DNA of 64,000 nt from Hybos culiciformis (lineage: Eukaryota > Arthropoda > Insecta > Diptera > Hybotidae): assembly GCA_964007475.1 (NCBI GenBank), contig OZ023273.1, positions 69,999,430-70,063,429 on the forward strand, given 5' to 3'. Under the pieces are notes generated by a model. It was not told the origin of the DNA and did not search any database. It saw only the letters and a program-made list of their open reading frames with translations. Positions within the stretch are counted from its first letter, which is position 1; each line of letters begins with the position of its first letter. The translations under genes were made by a program, and so were the position numbers. This document shows positions 36,400 to 48,899 of the stretch, piece after piece.

Positions 36400-37062
36400 T
36401 AATAATTTAAATTTTTTAAATTTTTTTACATTGAAACTATTATAAAGTAAGTTTTACTCAAGATAACAAAAAAATAAAAATTTCGGAATAACGTTCATTG
36501 GCTATCTTATTTGATTTCTATTTACTTACCTAATAATAATCTATGATTAGTATTGGAAATTGGAATGGAATTGCTCTTAGTTATACTATTTTTTTGTTGT
36601 TATTCTTTATAAAAAAATAGTGATAATATATTAATATTATATCAAGAGTGTACTTATTACGTACAGTCCTTAAATATATAATGATTGTGGGCTTGACGAG
36701 CCTGAGACCGACTGACGTGACGTGTGAACGAAATATTAAAAGTGTTAGTACCTACTTATAGTACCTACTTACAGTACATCTCGCGATCACCAATCAACCA
36801 AGTCATACTAAAACTTGATACACACTAGACACCATCCTCTATATAAGTGAATTCGTCCTAAAAAACTGATGTCTGTAGAAAAATGTCCCCACACCAAGTC
36901 CTTTTTAAATTTTCAAAATTATACAATAAAATAAAATAATCTTTCAGATTCGGAATTCATGGTAGTTTCACACATAATATAAAATAGAAGTTATTACTTG
37001 TATACGCTTACAACCTTCAAAGATCTGACTATCAGAAAAATTTCAATTTACAAGCTTATATA
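36400..37062. other. Upstream region of REV7
   Basis: AT-rich intergenic DNA with a short cluster of GTACCTACTTA repeats near 36750-36775. No gene or element was recognised. Confidence 0.5.
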
Positions 37063-38496
37063 ATGAATGAAGGTAATTTGTTATTTTAGATGAGATAACT
37101 TATCTCAGCATTAGTATTAAGTTTGTGCTATTGAAATGAAATTTCTATAAATTTTTATTACTTACATCATGACTGTATATTGAATACATTTGTTTTTAGA
37201 TCAATCTGATATTATTATTGAAGTATTGGAAATATTTTTAAATAAAATCTTGTACATAAGAGAATTATATCCCAGACAGATATTCGAAAAGAGAAAAGTA
37301 TACAATGTACCAGTTTACATATCAATTTATCCACCATTAAATGAGTACATTTTAGGTAAATTTCAATTTATTTTTGTTTGGGATTATGAGGCCAAAAATT
37401 GATGATTTTAATTTTTTATTATTGTTGCGAAATTAAAGCAAAAATAAGTTGTGGTCTTGTTTTTAATTTTCTAATGTCAATTCTATCCTTTGTTTCGAAA
37501 TTACTGTTTTACAAAATACTTACTTCAAAATCTTTTGAATTTGGCGCGGCCAAATTAATAAAAAAAATGTTTATTTTTTTTAAATTTATAGGTACTTAAT
37601 TTGAAATTTTCTTAATTTTATGATTTTAACATTTATAAAAAGTAAAAATATGTACCAGGTACTTGAATTATTAATTATAAATATAAATAACTGCTGAATT
37701 TTATAATACTCCTTGCAATTAAATATTGTATCAATACCTTAATGAATTAAATGTATAATTATTTTAATGACAAAAAGAAGTGATTTCGGAATTTGTATTG
37801 ATTTTTTTTGATCCGAATTAAATTTTGCATCCGGTTACAATTTCGTAGCTTACGATTTTTTTTTGAGAATTTCGACCTATCAATCCTATCGTAATTACAA
37901 GAAAGATTGAACTTTTTGGTTGTGTTCTTATGTATTATCTCTTCTGAAAAATTAGGAAATTTGTTCTTTTAAAATATATAATTCAAGGTGTTCTAAAGTC
38001 AGCTAAAGAATTGAATGACAACAAGAAGTTGCAACGATTTGAAATTCAAATTTATAAAGATGATATGAAAATTTATGAAAGCTACATTTTCGAAATTGAT
38101 GATTTGAATCCAATTGTAAATGAAAAATCAGATGATGAATATCTAATTGATTTTGAAGAGAATATTCGAAAATCTTTGATGACATTGGATGATAGAGTTA
38201 AAATTCTAGGTGATTTACCTAAGAACGCAAAATTCAAGATTCACTTGCACACAAGTCAGTCCGCATTCGTTAAACTAAGCAATAATCCTGAGTTTCAGGT
38301 TAGCTAACAAATTTGTTTTATATTTTGAATTTTATTTTATTTTTGTATAATTTAAAAAATTTATTTTTAGGAATTCCTTTGGCTTCAAGAAAAAGAAAAT
38401 AGTCAATCTGTTAGAAATAAAATTTCCATTTTACCTGTAACATATATCAATTCTTGTGGAATACAAATATATGCTGAACAAGATTCATCAAATTAA
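37063..38496 (+). CDS. MAD2L2: REV7 / MAD2L2 (HORMA-domain protein)
   Basis: Adaptor of translesion DNA polymerase zeta and of the shieldin double-strand-break pathway; also called MAD2B. Four exons, 37063-37072, 37200-37355, 37988-38298 and 38371-38496, give 200 residues against 211 in human. The first exon is only 10 nt (ATGAATGAAG), and joining it restores MNEDQSDIIIEVLEIFLNKI. Then LYIRELYPRQIFEKRKVYNV and PVYISIYPPLNEYI are the start of the HORMA fold, and the third exon contains the alternate strand pattern up to FKIHLHTSQS. The last exon gives FLWLQEKE and ILPVTYINSCGIQIYAEQ, the safety-belt region. The 3' end faces TTC1 325 bp away. Confidence 0.95.
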
Positions 38497-38820
38497 ATTT
38501 GATAAAACAGATCTAATTAATTTTAAGTATGTGATAAATTAAAGTTTTAGAACAAAAACTAAATAAAAATGTTATTATAAAAAACTAAACTTCTTTTTAT
38601 TATTGTCTTAGAGTAGAGGACTATTATGGAATATGATGTTAAGTGATACTTTTATGAAAAGTATTTCCTATTTTAAAAATGTATTCTAAGTTGTAATTAA
38701 AAAGTAATATGAAATTTTGTTTTTCATTTTTGAAACATTTGAAAAAATTTAAAAAACTTTATGTTGCTGCATATTTACATAAAATATATTATTTATTTAA
38801 TTTATTTACAGTTAGAGGTA

Positions 38821-40902
38821 CTATTGATTTTGATTTTGCTGAAAATTAATTGAATAAGATCCAGTATTTGGATCTTGATCCATTTTAAAATTATTTGTTG
38901 ATAAACCGAATGGCTTTAATATCATATTTCCCAAATCTTTTAATTTTCCTAACATTTCGGTTTTTAATTTTTCATTGCGTTCATTTATTATTGGAGGTAA
39001 TCGATGAACAGCTGCCTGTGCCTCATGTTGACCTGGATCTAATTCCACTACCTTTTGATAATCAGCAAAACTTTCATCTAATTTATCAGCTTCTTCAAAA
39101 AGTTTCGCCCTCCTGTAAAGTAAGTAAATATTAATTTTATTTCGCTTTAAAATTTATGAAAAAAAAAGTATATAAAACAGATCTAACTCACAAAATATAT
39201 TTCGGGAAAAATTATGCCGTTAACGATTTCGTATTTTAACCTCAATAAGGTGAAACATATTTTTTCCAAAATAACATTTTAGTTTGCCTAATTAATTAAA
39301 AATAAATGACTACCTTAAATAAGCTCTAATATATTCTGGATTTAATTTAACAGCCTCGGTGCAATCATTAATAGCTGCATTTTTTGAATCTAATTTAATT
39401 TCAGCTGCAGCACGATTAGCATATAATATAGCACGTTCTTTTGGATAAGCTGATGGTGCAATTTTCAAGGCATTTGTGTAATATTCAATTGATTTTTCGT
39501 ATTCAGAGTTTTTAAATAAATCATTTCCTTCCTAAAATATAATAATAATTTTAGCATAAAAATGGAAAAATGTTATGGTGGGTAGGTACCTACCTAGGTA
39601 AGTAGGTAAGTAGGTAAGTAGGTAAGTAGGTAAGTAGGTAGTAGTAGGTAGGTAATATACCTAGATACGGGGTCCCGAAATAATTTATACGAAAAAACGA
39701 CATTATTCCTACCATACAAATGAATTATGTCGTTTTCAGGCACGTCATAATTTATAAATGAATAAAGTCGTTTTTTTTTCGTATAAATAATGTCGCTTTT
39801 AAAACGACATTATTTATCATATGAATAAAGTCGTTTTTTTTTCGTATAAATAATGTCGCTTCTAAACGACATTATTTCTACATGAATAAAGTCGTTTTTT
39901 GATCGTATGAATAATGTCATTTTTAAAACGACACTATTTATCGTATGTGAGTAAAAACGAATGTTGGCCGTACAAAATGTAGGTGAACTGACATAACTGC
40001 GAATATTGTGTTCTAAGCAAAAGGGGAAGGGGGGCAGCAGGGCGGCGGGCGGGAGTGCGGCGCAAATCCCACTGACCAACCGCCTTCCCGCCCGCCGCCC
40101 TGCTGCCCCCCCTTCCTCTTTTGCATAGAACACAAAATTTTAACGGAGATATTGTGAGGTACACACGGGAAGGGGGGCAGCAGGGCGGCGCAGGGCGGCC
40201 GCACTGCTGCCCCCTCTTCCCGTGTGTCTACCTCACAAATATTTTATCTTTTTTACTCACATACGATAAATAGTGTCGTTTTAAAAACGACATTATTCAT
40301 ACGATAAAAAAACGACATTGTTCATACGATAAATAATGTCATTTTAAAAGCGACATTATTTATACAAAAAAAACACGACATTATTTATCGTATGAATAAT
40401 GTCGTTTTTTTTTTGTATAAATAATGTCGCTTTCAAACGACATTATTTATCGTATGAACAATGTCGTTTTTCTCGTATAAATTATGTCCGTATAAATTAT
40501 TTCGGAGTGCCCTAGATACATATATTTCTTTACCTTTTTCAAATTCTCAGATTTTTCCTTATTAATACGAATTTCCTCTTCCGTTAAATCTTTTTCTATT
40601 TCTTTTAATTTTTCTTCATCAAAAATCAATTTTTCTTCAGCCAAAGGCTGACAATCCTGATATTCGTCATCACAACCTTGGGCTCCTTCATTGCTTTCAT
40701 CATCATCATCATCAAAATTATTAATGTTTAATTCTTTGAATTCAGAAATTGAAGATTTCCTTTTATTATCTGTTTCTCTAGAATTTTCAATATCTGATTT
40801 AGTTGTTGAACTATCTGCAGTTGCAGCAGTGGTATTTGAAGAATTTAATTTGATATTTTCTACAATTTCTTCTTCAGTTGTAATTTCTTCAATTTTTGGC
40901 AT
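38821..40902 (-). CDS. TTC1: Tetratricopeptide repeat protein 1
   Basis: Cytosolic TPR co-chaperone adaptor (human TTC1 binds Hsp90 and Ras/G-alpha proteins). Three exons on the minus strand, 40534-40902, 39314-39531 and 38821-39112, give 292 residues, the same length as I recall for human TTC1. The N-terminal third is acidic and disordered, with an Asp run in NNFDDDDDESNEGAQ. The TPRs start at EGNDLFKNSEYEKSIEYYT, continue with ERAILYANRAAAEIKLDSKN and end with DPGQHEAQAAVHRLPPIINE. The C-terminal LKDLGNMILKPFGLSTNNFK is the diagnostic TTC1 tail. Intron 1 is almost entirely a fold-back transposon. The transcript 3' end converges with REV7. Confidence 0.95.
39576..39659 (+). repeat. (GTAG/GTAA) microsatellite in TTC1 intron 1
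   Basis: GGTAGGTACCTACCTAGGTA is followed by about eight AAGTAGGT units. It stands immediately outside the left target duplication of the fold-back element. Confidence 0.85.
39669..40510. mobile_element. Fold-back element D (copy of B) inside TTC1 intron 1
   Basis: Flanked by CCTAGATAC at 39660-39668 and 40511-40519. The ends GGGGTCCCGAAATAATTTAT and, on the other strand, GCACTCCGAAATAATTTAT match element B. The arms are the same ACGACATTATTTAT words. The centre is longer than in B: GC-rich palindromes with GGGGCAGCAGGGCGGCG occur at about 40030-40115 and again at 40170-40225, so this copy has an extra core unit. It makes up most of the 999-bp intron. Confidence 0.88.
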
Positions 40903-41121
40903 TTTTTAATCAAATTATTTTTTGTTTGTAATTTTTAAATTTTTCGAATTATTAAAATTTTAATTATTTTACCGAAAATTTGTAATATTTCCGAAATCCA
41001 AATCAAAAATATAAAAATTTAATTTTTCTTTTTATTTTTAATGATTAATGATCAATTATTATTGATTCACTATTTTGTATTTTATTTATTGAAATGTCAT
41101 TTGTCGTATTATTCTACAAAT
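40903..41121. other. TTC1 upstream region
   Basis: AT-rich sequence between the TTC1 start codon and the GC-rich hAT element. The TTC1 promoter is expected here, but no core element was identified. Confidence 0.4.
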
Positions 41122-41455
41122 CAGAGACGACGCCGACGAGTTTTTGGCTGCGGCGACGCGCTTAGAAAAAAAAGTAAGCGACGGGCAGCGCCATCGGCAT
41201 GCAAAAAAAAAACAAAAAAAAAAAAAAAAGGAAAGAGCAAAAAAAAAAAAAAAAAAACAAAAAAAAAAAATTTAAAAAAATAACTAAAAAACCGAAAAAA
41301 TATAAGAAATTTTTTTGGCACGCCGATAAAAAATATAAAATGCGACGAAGTGCGTACGCCCTGAGACGTCGACAAAAACGTTTTGCGACGGCGGACAAAA
41401 AAATCGGTTGCGATGGGCAGCGCACGGCGTATTTTCTTGTCAGCGTCGCCGTCTG
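41122..41455. mobile_element. GC-rich hAT MITE upstream of TTC1
   Basis: Ends CAGAGACGACGCCGACGAG and, on the other strand, CAGACGGCGACGCTGAC; flanks CTACAAAT at 41114-41121 and 41456-41463 form a perfect 8-bp duplication. The phrase GCGAYGGGCAGCGC occurs twice (about 41180 and 41410), and GCGACG words recur. The centre is A-rich (about 41204-41280) and produces lysine-rich frames that are not genes. It lies 220 bp upstream of the TTC1 start. Confidence 0.82.
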
Positions 41456-42503
41456 CTACAAATTAACATTTGCTACAGACAGTCTACAAAAGTAAACTGC
41501 AAAATTTTAATAATCATTCCAGCGATTAACTTTGCTCTTAAAAGGTCCTACAACTTCATGACATGTCAAGAAAAAGTATAACCATTTTGTCGTATTCATG
41601 TTTGTACCTCAAACGATTGAACTGCAACCTGCAACTCATACATAATTAAAGGAAACAAAAATCTTTAGTTATAAGGCTGTCATACTTCGGCTTTTTAAAA
41701 AAGCTTTCTTCGTTGTGGCTGTTTTGTAGTTTTTATTACAAAAAAAAAGAAAAAAAAATCTAGTGGCTTTTCGAAGTAGAAAATCAGGGATCAAATAACA
41801 AATAAGCGCCAGTGAGAAAAATTACATCTGCGCTTGGACCTTTCCACACGACAGAAGTAAAACTTCTTTTGACAATTTAATAAAATTCGTTTTTTGATTT
41901 TATTGTTGTCAGTTTGATATATAATTATAGGAGCTCCTCCCCTCTACTTTTTACATTGAGAGATTTTTTGGCACTAGCTTCCGACCCTCCTTTTAACTCC
42001 ACCCTTTCAACGTTTCAACCATCTCTTGTACCCCTTTCCGTTGCCTCTCCTCTCTATCCCTACCTCCCTTCCCTTCCTTCCAAAAAATAAGGCCAATCAA
42101 TTTTGGCTAAAGTGCAGTTTATGTGAACCTCTCAGAAACGGCTGAAACTTGGAGGGGGGGCAGAGGCGGTGCCCAAACTTCCAAAACTGAAATCAGTTCT
42201 TGGGGCTCGGGCTCCGTTTCGAAGATATGGCCCCTCAAAGTTTTCATACATTTTGTATGGGCAATTTTTTTTTCTTGCTCGATTTGGCCCATTTTTTTGT
42301 AGAGAGTGTAGGGAGTGTCCCAAAACAAGAGGAGGGGGTGGGGGGCGGCGGGCGGGCGGTCTGGTGGTTGGTCAGTGGGATTTGCGGCAACATAATTTAA
42401 AATACAGTACAATACCCGTTACAGGCACAGCACAACGTAACTTTGTTTGCAATTGGAAGTTACTAAACTATGTTTTCTTATTTTTTCGCCATAAATTCGT
42501 ATC
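41456..42503. other. Intergenic, with GC-rich core related to elements B and D
   Basis: At 42330-42390 the sequence GCGGCGGGCGGGCGGTCTGG is followed by TGGTTGGTCAGTGGGATTTG, which is also present in the core of element B near 1715 and, in part, in D. Here there are no ACGACATT arms. A stretch at 42110-42310 before it has no recognised coding function. Pyrimidine-rich DNA lies at 41930-42080. Confidence 0.6.
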
Positions 42504-43372
42504 CAGTGCTGTCGTTTTAAATATCCATAAAGCAGTAGAAATTCAAAAAAAAAGAGCAGTAGATTAGCAAAAAAAAAGTAGTAGATTTCAACTAATAAAG
42601 CGGTTGAAAAAAGTTTTTACTCTTTGAGATCGACTTGTTTCTTTGTCTGTCTGTCTACCAATAAATAAAAAACATCTTTTATTTTAAATACATATTTACA
42701 TATTATCACAAATGTGATAAAACAAATTTTAAAGGAACTAAAAATGATTTTACCTCCCTGGCTAGAACTTACTAGATTGGTAATAAAACTTACACTAAAA
42801 ACAATTTGTGCTTTTCCAAATATATAATAATACTACACCACTTAAATAGTGTTGCTTTTGATGCACTATAAATAAATTTAATTATTAATTATAAAAAATA
42901 TATAAAATATTTTTTTTAATTAATTGAATTAATCCATTTTTTAAATAGAAAATTTCGTCGCGAAATTTCACCAAATCATTTTCTTTGGTTTTTTAAAAAA
43001 GAAAACTCCAAATTAATAAGTTGTCTCCACTAATTTCATCTAATCCCTCAACATCATCTTCATCTTCAACTTCAATTCGTTTCGGTAACACTTTAATCAA
43101 ATGTACTAAAGAAGGTACCAAATTCTTTGGATCTGTAATTCCAATTTGTTTTAAAAAAAGGTCATTAAAATTAAATCTTTCAAAAACCTAACACATTAAA
43201 CAGTTTCATTATCATAGATCATAACATTTAAAATAGACTCAGAGAAATATTTAAAAATGATTATTAATGAGGAAGAACGAAAAAGCAGTAGATTTTAGCA
43301 AAAAGCAATAGGGCAGTAGATAATATCAAAAAGCAGTAGATCTACTGCTAAAGCAGTAGAACGACAGCACTG
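42504..43372. mobile_element. hAT element with AGCAGTAGA words and transposase remnant
   Basis: Ends CAGTGCTGTCGTTTTA and, on the other strand, CAGTGCTGTCGTTCTACTGC; flanks TTCGTATC at 42496-42503 and 43373-43380 form a perfect 8-bp duplication. AGCAGTAGA occurs repeatedly near both ends. On the minus strand at about 43185-43000 a frame reads FNDLFLKQIGITDPKNLVPS, an acidic run EVEDEDDVEG and LDEISGDNLLIWSF-stop, which I take as the C-terminal remnant of its transposase. The rest of the coding region is missing. Confidence 0.82.
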
Positions 43373-43380
43373 TTCGTATC

Positions 43381-44261
43381 CTATACATTGAATTCTTTTG
43401 TTCGTTGCTCACATATCTCGATGTTGTGTCCATGTTGTATCGAAACTCAAAATTATTGTTGTATGGTTGTGTGTAGCAATCGTTGTTTTTTGTTATAAGT
43501 ACATAATTCGGCCAAAAAAAAAATTAATGATTCTTTCCACAAATTTTAGTTTGATTCAAATGGATAGATAAATCAATAGGACTTTCGTTTATATTTACAA
43601 TTGACTCGTAAATTTGATTCATAAAAAACTCACAACTTAAAAAATTTATTTATCAAATTAAATAATATACGGGCATACAATGTATCTATCTAGTCTAGAA
43701 CAAATTATTTGAAATTAGCGGTAATAAAATTGATACTACATATTCATTTTTTTTACGTTCAAACTATTATATTTTTAATATTTTGGCAAAGAGACAAGAA
43801 AAATATTTTGTATTTATATTAGCAGTTTAAAATTACACATACATTTTTATTTGAGATTATTTAATAATTTTTTTTTGTAAAATTTTTATTCTTAAAATGT
43901 AACATTTAAAAATTATCTAGGTATACAAAAAAAAAAATATAAAATTTTTAATAACATGCATTCAATTTATGCAATCATCTTCACCATTCACGAAATTTGT
44001 GTTAAATTTAACACTATTAAAAAAAAAATTAAGATTTTTTTGTTTTGTTTTAAATATACAATTACATTAATTACCTTTTTATATATATATTTTTTTTTAA
44101 TTTTATCACAATTGTTTTTTATTTTTGTTATGAAACTCAATATATTAAAAAATAAAAAATAATTTAAAAATTTTAAAACTAAACTTTTTTCTTTTTACAT
44201 TATTGAACAAAGTTTTTTTAAAACTTAAATATTTAAAACATGTTTCAGTTTCAAGTAATGT
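43381..44261. other. AT-rich 3' flank of importin-13
   Basis: No exon or element recognised. The small frame at 43956-44162 is AT-rich translation without a domain. Confidence 0.6.
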
Positions 44262-47200
44262 TTAAATTTTTTCTAAAACTCCCCTGGATTTTGCAGCAAA
44301 TTCATTTATAGAATTTTGTAATAGACGCTTGTTGACTTTTTCCCTAAAAAATATTTAATTAGATTACAAATTTAATTTACTGTTAACTAAAACAAATAAT
44401 AAAAATATTTATCATGCAATTAACTTCAAATCAAAAATAGACTTGCCCCCAAGTATAAATAACTAATATGACTTAGCGTGTTCCAAACTTTCATACCTTA
44501 TAACTTGCTGCATAAATTTTGTCTTATCAGCCTCTTCAAGAATGGGTGTGGGAAAATTTGGTGTTTGCAATATTTTTAACCATGACACTAATTCAGCTGG
44601 ATACTTTTTATTTAATGCTAAAAATATTTCGGCGAATTTTTCAACTTGGGATTTCGGTGTTTCATGTCCAATACAAATAATAACAGTTCTGCAAATTTCT
44701 TCACCCATTGCCAATACTGTTTGAGTCATTGAAGGATAATTTCTTGACTGCATAACAAAATGAGTGATAAATTGTATACCATTTTTGATAGGTCCATTTT
44801 CAGGTAAAGTTATGGCTTTCATAGCGAATAAAATTAATTTATTCAAATCAATATTTTCGTTAGCGATAGCAGCTGGAACTTTCTTAATAATCTGAGTTTT
44901 TGCTGAGAAAAAAGATTCTATGGTATCTGACAAATTAGAAAAATCATTTTCCGGTGTTGCCTGAAAAAAAAATTTTTTATTCGTCTGTCTGAAAAAATAC
45001 ATTATTTTTCCGTTTTATTCATTAATAGCTTTTAGGCAATTACTATTACTAGGTCGCAGTTGCATTACAGAGTAAAACTTTTAATTATTTTTGTACTAGC
45101 TTTTTTATGAAATTACTAATTACCTCAAATAATCTGAACGTATACAAAATGGATTCAATTAATAATTGTTGCATTAACGGTTTAACACTTTGATCATTGT
45201 AAAATAATATAACAGCTGATTTTTCAATTTCAAATGCGGGTGGACAACAACGATTCTGAAAAATGGATATTACAAAATAACAAATATCTTGTAGCATTGG
45301 TTTAAAATCATTTTGAATGTTCTTAAATGCTTGTATTAATGAATTGCAGGCCACCTGAAAGAAAGAAATAATAAATTAAAATTGATGTATCTAACATTTT
45401 AAATTTGATAACACAACCTCTAACACTTCATTTTCATTTATCCAAATTTCAGCAATCAGGCGGAACATTGGCATCGTTTTCTGCATAACCAATAAAACTG
45501 GTTGTTGATTTCGGATTTGCTGTAAATGTTCCTGATCATCGTAATCTTCAAAATCAATATTTAAAGATGAAAATAACGTAGAAATCATATTTAATCGAAA
45601 TAGTGTCCGAATTTTTGATTGAGGATTCTAAAAAAGTACAGAACATAAAAATTCAGAAAATATTTATTTTTTTCTGGGACATTACAAATAGTTAAAAAAT
45701 TTGTTAAATAACTCTCCGTAAAAAAATAAAAAATTGCATAACTTAAAATAAAAATTGCATAACTTAAAATGGAAATCAATTTTGACCTTAATTGCCATTA
45801 TTCATTTAATTGATAATGAACATACCATTCCTATTTGACACATCAATTGCAATTCCTCAAAACATGGGCTCACAATCATATCTAGATAAACTGGAATTTT
45901 CTCTTCATTCAACAAACTCATTAATTTTCCAACGCTGAACATTAATCTTACACTATCAGAATTTTTGAGTTTGCCACTTGCCAGAGCTGCCTGACATTGA
46001 TCTAACAATGGTTCAGCTAAATGTTTCATTTGCAATTGACAATCCCGACATAGATCTTTTAGGCCCAATGTAGCTTGAGATGATTGACTTGAATTTAAAC
46101 CTTTTACTAATAATTCTATAGCTGAACCAATATAAGCAGGATTTTCTTGAAACCATAAACAATAAGATCTTAAAGTAAATGTATGATTAAGAAAAAAAAT
46201 ATTTTTAAATAGTGGCGCGTAATTACCCCACTGTTTCTAACGCAGTCCCCATTAGTTTATCACTCATTTTCTCATAAGGTATTGTTGCCAAGATTGTCAT
46301 TAATTTTGGTACATGAACTTTTTCAATTCCGTCAATGTGTTCGGCTATTGAATGAAAAGAATAAATGCATGCCTCTAGGGCAACCCATGATGGATTCACT
46401 GGGCAAGCCTGAATTTCAGCAATGCATTCGTCTAGAATTTGGGATAAAATTTCTAAAATGTAATTATGCAAGACATCGTAACAATATAATAACGTATCCG
46501 ATATATCTTGTCGGTAGCATCGAAATGTTTCTAAATCTTCAGAACACCATCTGTCTAACAAATCTTCATCGGGTTGTTGAGCTTTTCGTACTAAAATTTT
46601 TGTCAAATGTGCATATAGTGGTTTTATGTATTCCCAATATCGCATTCTGTCTTCAGTATTTTGTACAGAAAATATTTCGTCTTGTAACATAAACCAAAAT
46701 CCCATTGCCAGACTACTGCAACTCTCTTCTACAGGATAAATTCCTGGTTTGTCAGTACACTGTAATATTTCATTGACCAATCGTCTAAAATAATAATTAA
46801 TTTGTGTTTAATTTTTGTAAGAATGATGATTCTTATATAATAAGTGAAAGTGTAAAAATAGCAATTAATACCTATATAAATCGACTTGTTCAACATCTGT
46901 TGATGTTATGCAGTTTATTAGTAAATTCGAATGTCGCTCTATTGCTGATATAAACAATGTATAAATGCTAACACATATGTCTTCATTATTATTATCGGGT
47001 TTCCATTCAGATTTTGTTATCGCCGTCAGATTATCTAGAAACATTTTAATCAAAATGAAAGCAGTTTTCGGATAATTATGACAATCTGGTTGAATTATAA
47101 TGCTGGTAAGTGTTTTCAAACAATTTTCAGCTAAATCATTTTCATCCGCGGACATGCAACCATCAGTACTTTCATCTTGAATACACTGCCAATACGATTT

Positions 47201-48899
47201 GTTTATTAATTTAAGATGAATTTCTGATAATTTAATACAATTCTCTATATTGTAGCCAAGTTTCCTGAAAGCATGATAAAAAAAGGTCGTTATTGGAATT
47301 AATATCTAATTAATGTAAATCAGAAAAAAAAAGGATTAAATATAAAATTTTCTTTTTATTTAAGTTTCACTATGACAATATTATAAGTAAGAAAAATTCC
47401 ATGCTTGGTTTTGTCAAAATGATTCCTATCAATTCAATGATCCTTTCGTTCTAAAAATGTAATTCACTAAAATAGTCCAATATTGAATATTCAAGTCAAG
47501 TGTGTTCACCTCATTATAATGTGCATACTGAATACTGATTCGCTCTACGCCACGTTCATTGGTCAAAACCTTTAATATTACCCCCGTACGAAAACAGTAA
47601 CCTTAAAAAAACAAATGTGAAGTTCCAGATATAATTTTCATAACTCAAATTGTCAACGAAAATATTATCGAATTTCGCTGCGATCCCCGTCTCCGTTCTG
47701 TTGACCTTTTCACCCTTAAATACCAATTTCTGCATCAAAAGAAACATTAAAAATAACTTTTTTCTAGCAACTAGTTTGTAAATTTTAAATTGTAGATTCT
47801 GTAGTGTTTTTGATTCAAATTGTAGATATGTTATATTATTGTTGTAAACGTTTGATATTAATTAATTAATAAAAAAAATATAATGCATAAAAGTATTCTT
47901 TTACAGGTTAATAAAAAAATTTCATAAGTTCCAAGACGATATAATTTCTACGTACTTTATCCACGTTCCACAAACTTTTACAGCTCGACTCATATTACTA
48001 AAAATCTCTTCAGTCCATTCCTTATCAATTTGTAGTTCTAAATATGATTCAATATTTTTTATCACAAGTTCAGTTTTCTTTGAAATTTCAAATCGTAATG
48101 ATGCTCTTTTCACAGATGTATAAATTCCATCTGCTTCCTCAGGTATTCCTTGTAAAATTTCTAGCATTATCCATAACTGCATGTCACTTGACACATTTGG
48201 TATTTGTTCTGTCTTAAATGTATTAATGACATCTTCAATTGATGTCGGCCAATCACCAAGTGTATGTACAATATATGCACTTAACTAAAATTAAAAAGTA
48301 ATTCGTTTATTATAAGTATTTTAATTTACAAATATTTAGGTAGGTAGATACCTACTGACTGATTTCACAAAAAAAAAATTTGATCGAAATTTGAATTTAT
48401 AGGAGCCTAGGTTTACTCGGACAGTCTGAGTATTTTTATGTATCGATAAAATTAATAATACAAGAGACTTGTATACTGCATAGGTATCTCCGAACTTACC
48501 GATATACACAGTCTATTCAGAACAATTTTTGGACCATTTGCAAAGGTTATGATACTTTGCAATAATTTTTGTTTAAGCTCTTCACGATTCTCTGGCGGCA
48601 CCTCAGACCAAAATTTCATTAATTTTGAATGTAAAGTGATTGCACCAAAAAATTGAACTTCTTGAATTTTGTCATGTTGCAATAATTGCCAACAAAATGA
48701 CCAGGCCTGAGGGCTTTGCTGGGCTTTCGTCAACCATTCGTGGGTAAATGCTTGTTCCTGGGAACTTGATGAATAAAATTGTATTATTGCTTTTTCCAAA
48801 GCTGGAAAAATAAAATGAAAAATAATGTAGAAATTTTTTCTTTAATTTTTAAAATATAACATCAAATGTAGAGGTACCTTCAACATTTATTGTTTCCAT
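44262..48899 (-). CDS. IPO13: Importin-13
   Basis: Karyopherin-beta that both imports and exports cargo through nuclear pores (known cargoes of the family include MAGO-Y14, UBC9 and eIF1A). Ten minus-strand exons: 48878-48899, 48500-48801, 47956-48284, 46872-47264, 46227-46784, 45826-46168, 45418-45627, 45124-45354, 44497-44960, 44262-44343. They join in frame to 977 residues against 963 in human. The N-terminus METINVEALEKAIIQFYSSS leads to KAQQSPQAWSFCWQLLQHDK and VQFFGAITLHSK, the importin-beta N-terminal domain. Further matches are PGIYPVEESCSSLAMGFWF, CYRQDISDTLLYCYDVL, SFHSIAEHIDG and, in the last exon, EKVNKRLLQNSINEF. The first exon is only 22 nt and the last exon only 82 nt; without it the frame would end early at 44463. 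The intron at 47265-47955 holds unassigned sequence. Confidence 0.96.

Noticed and set aside
39810..40204. Overlapping proline- and alanine-rich frames
   Set aside because: They cross the GC-rich core of element D and have equivalents in element B; they are repeat-derived.
41041..41495. Lysine-rich and phenylalanine-rich frames on opposite strands
   Set aside because: They translate the A-run in the centre of the hAT MITE.
44463..44497. Apparent end of importin-13 after YESLEHAKSY
   Set aside because: A good donor (AG|GTATG) at 44497 and a downstream exon encoding EKVNKRLLQNS restore the family's C-terminus, so the readthrough stop is intronic.
47556..47747. 63-codon frame in an importin-13 intron
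   Set aside because: Joining the exons on either side already gives an uninterrupted importin-13 sequence in frame; the frame has no match to the protein.
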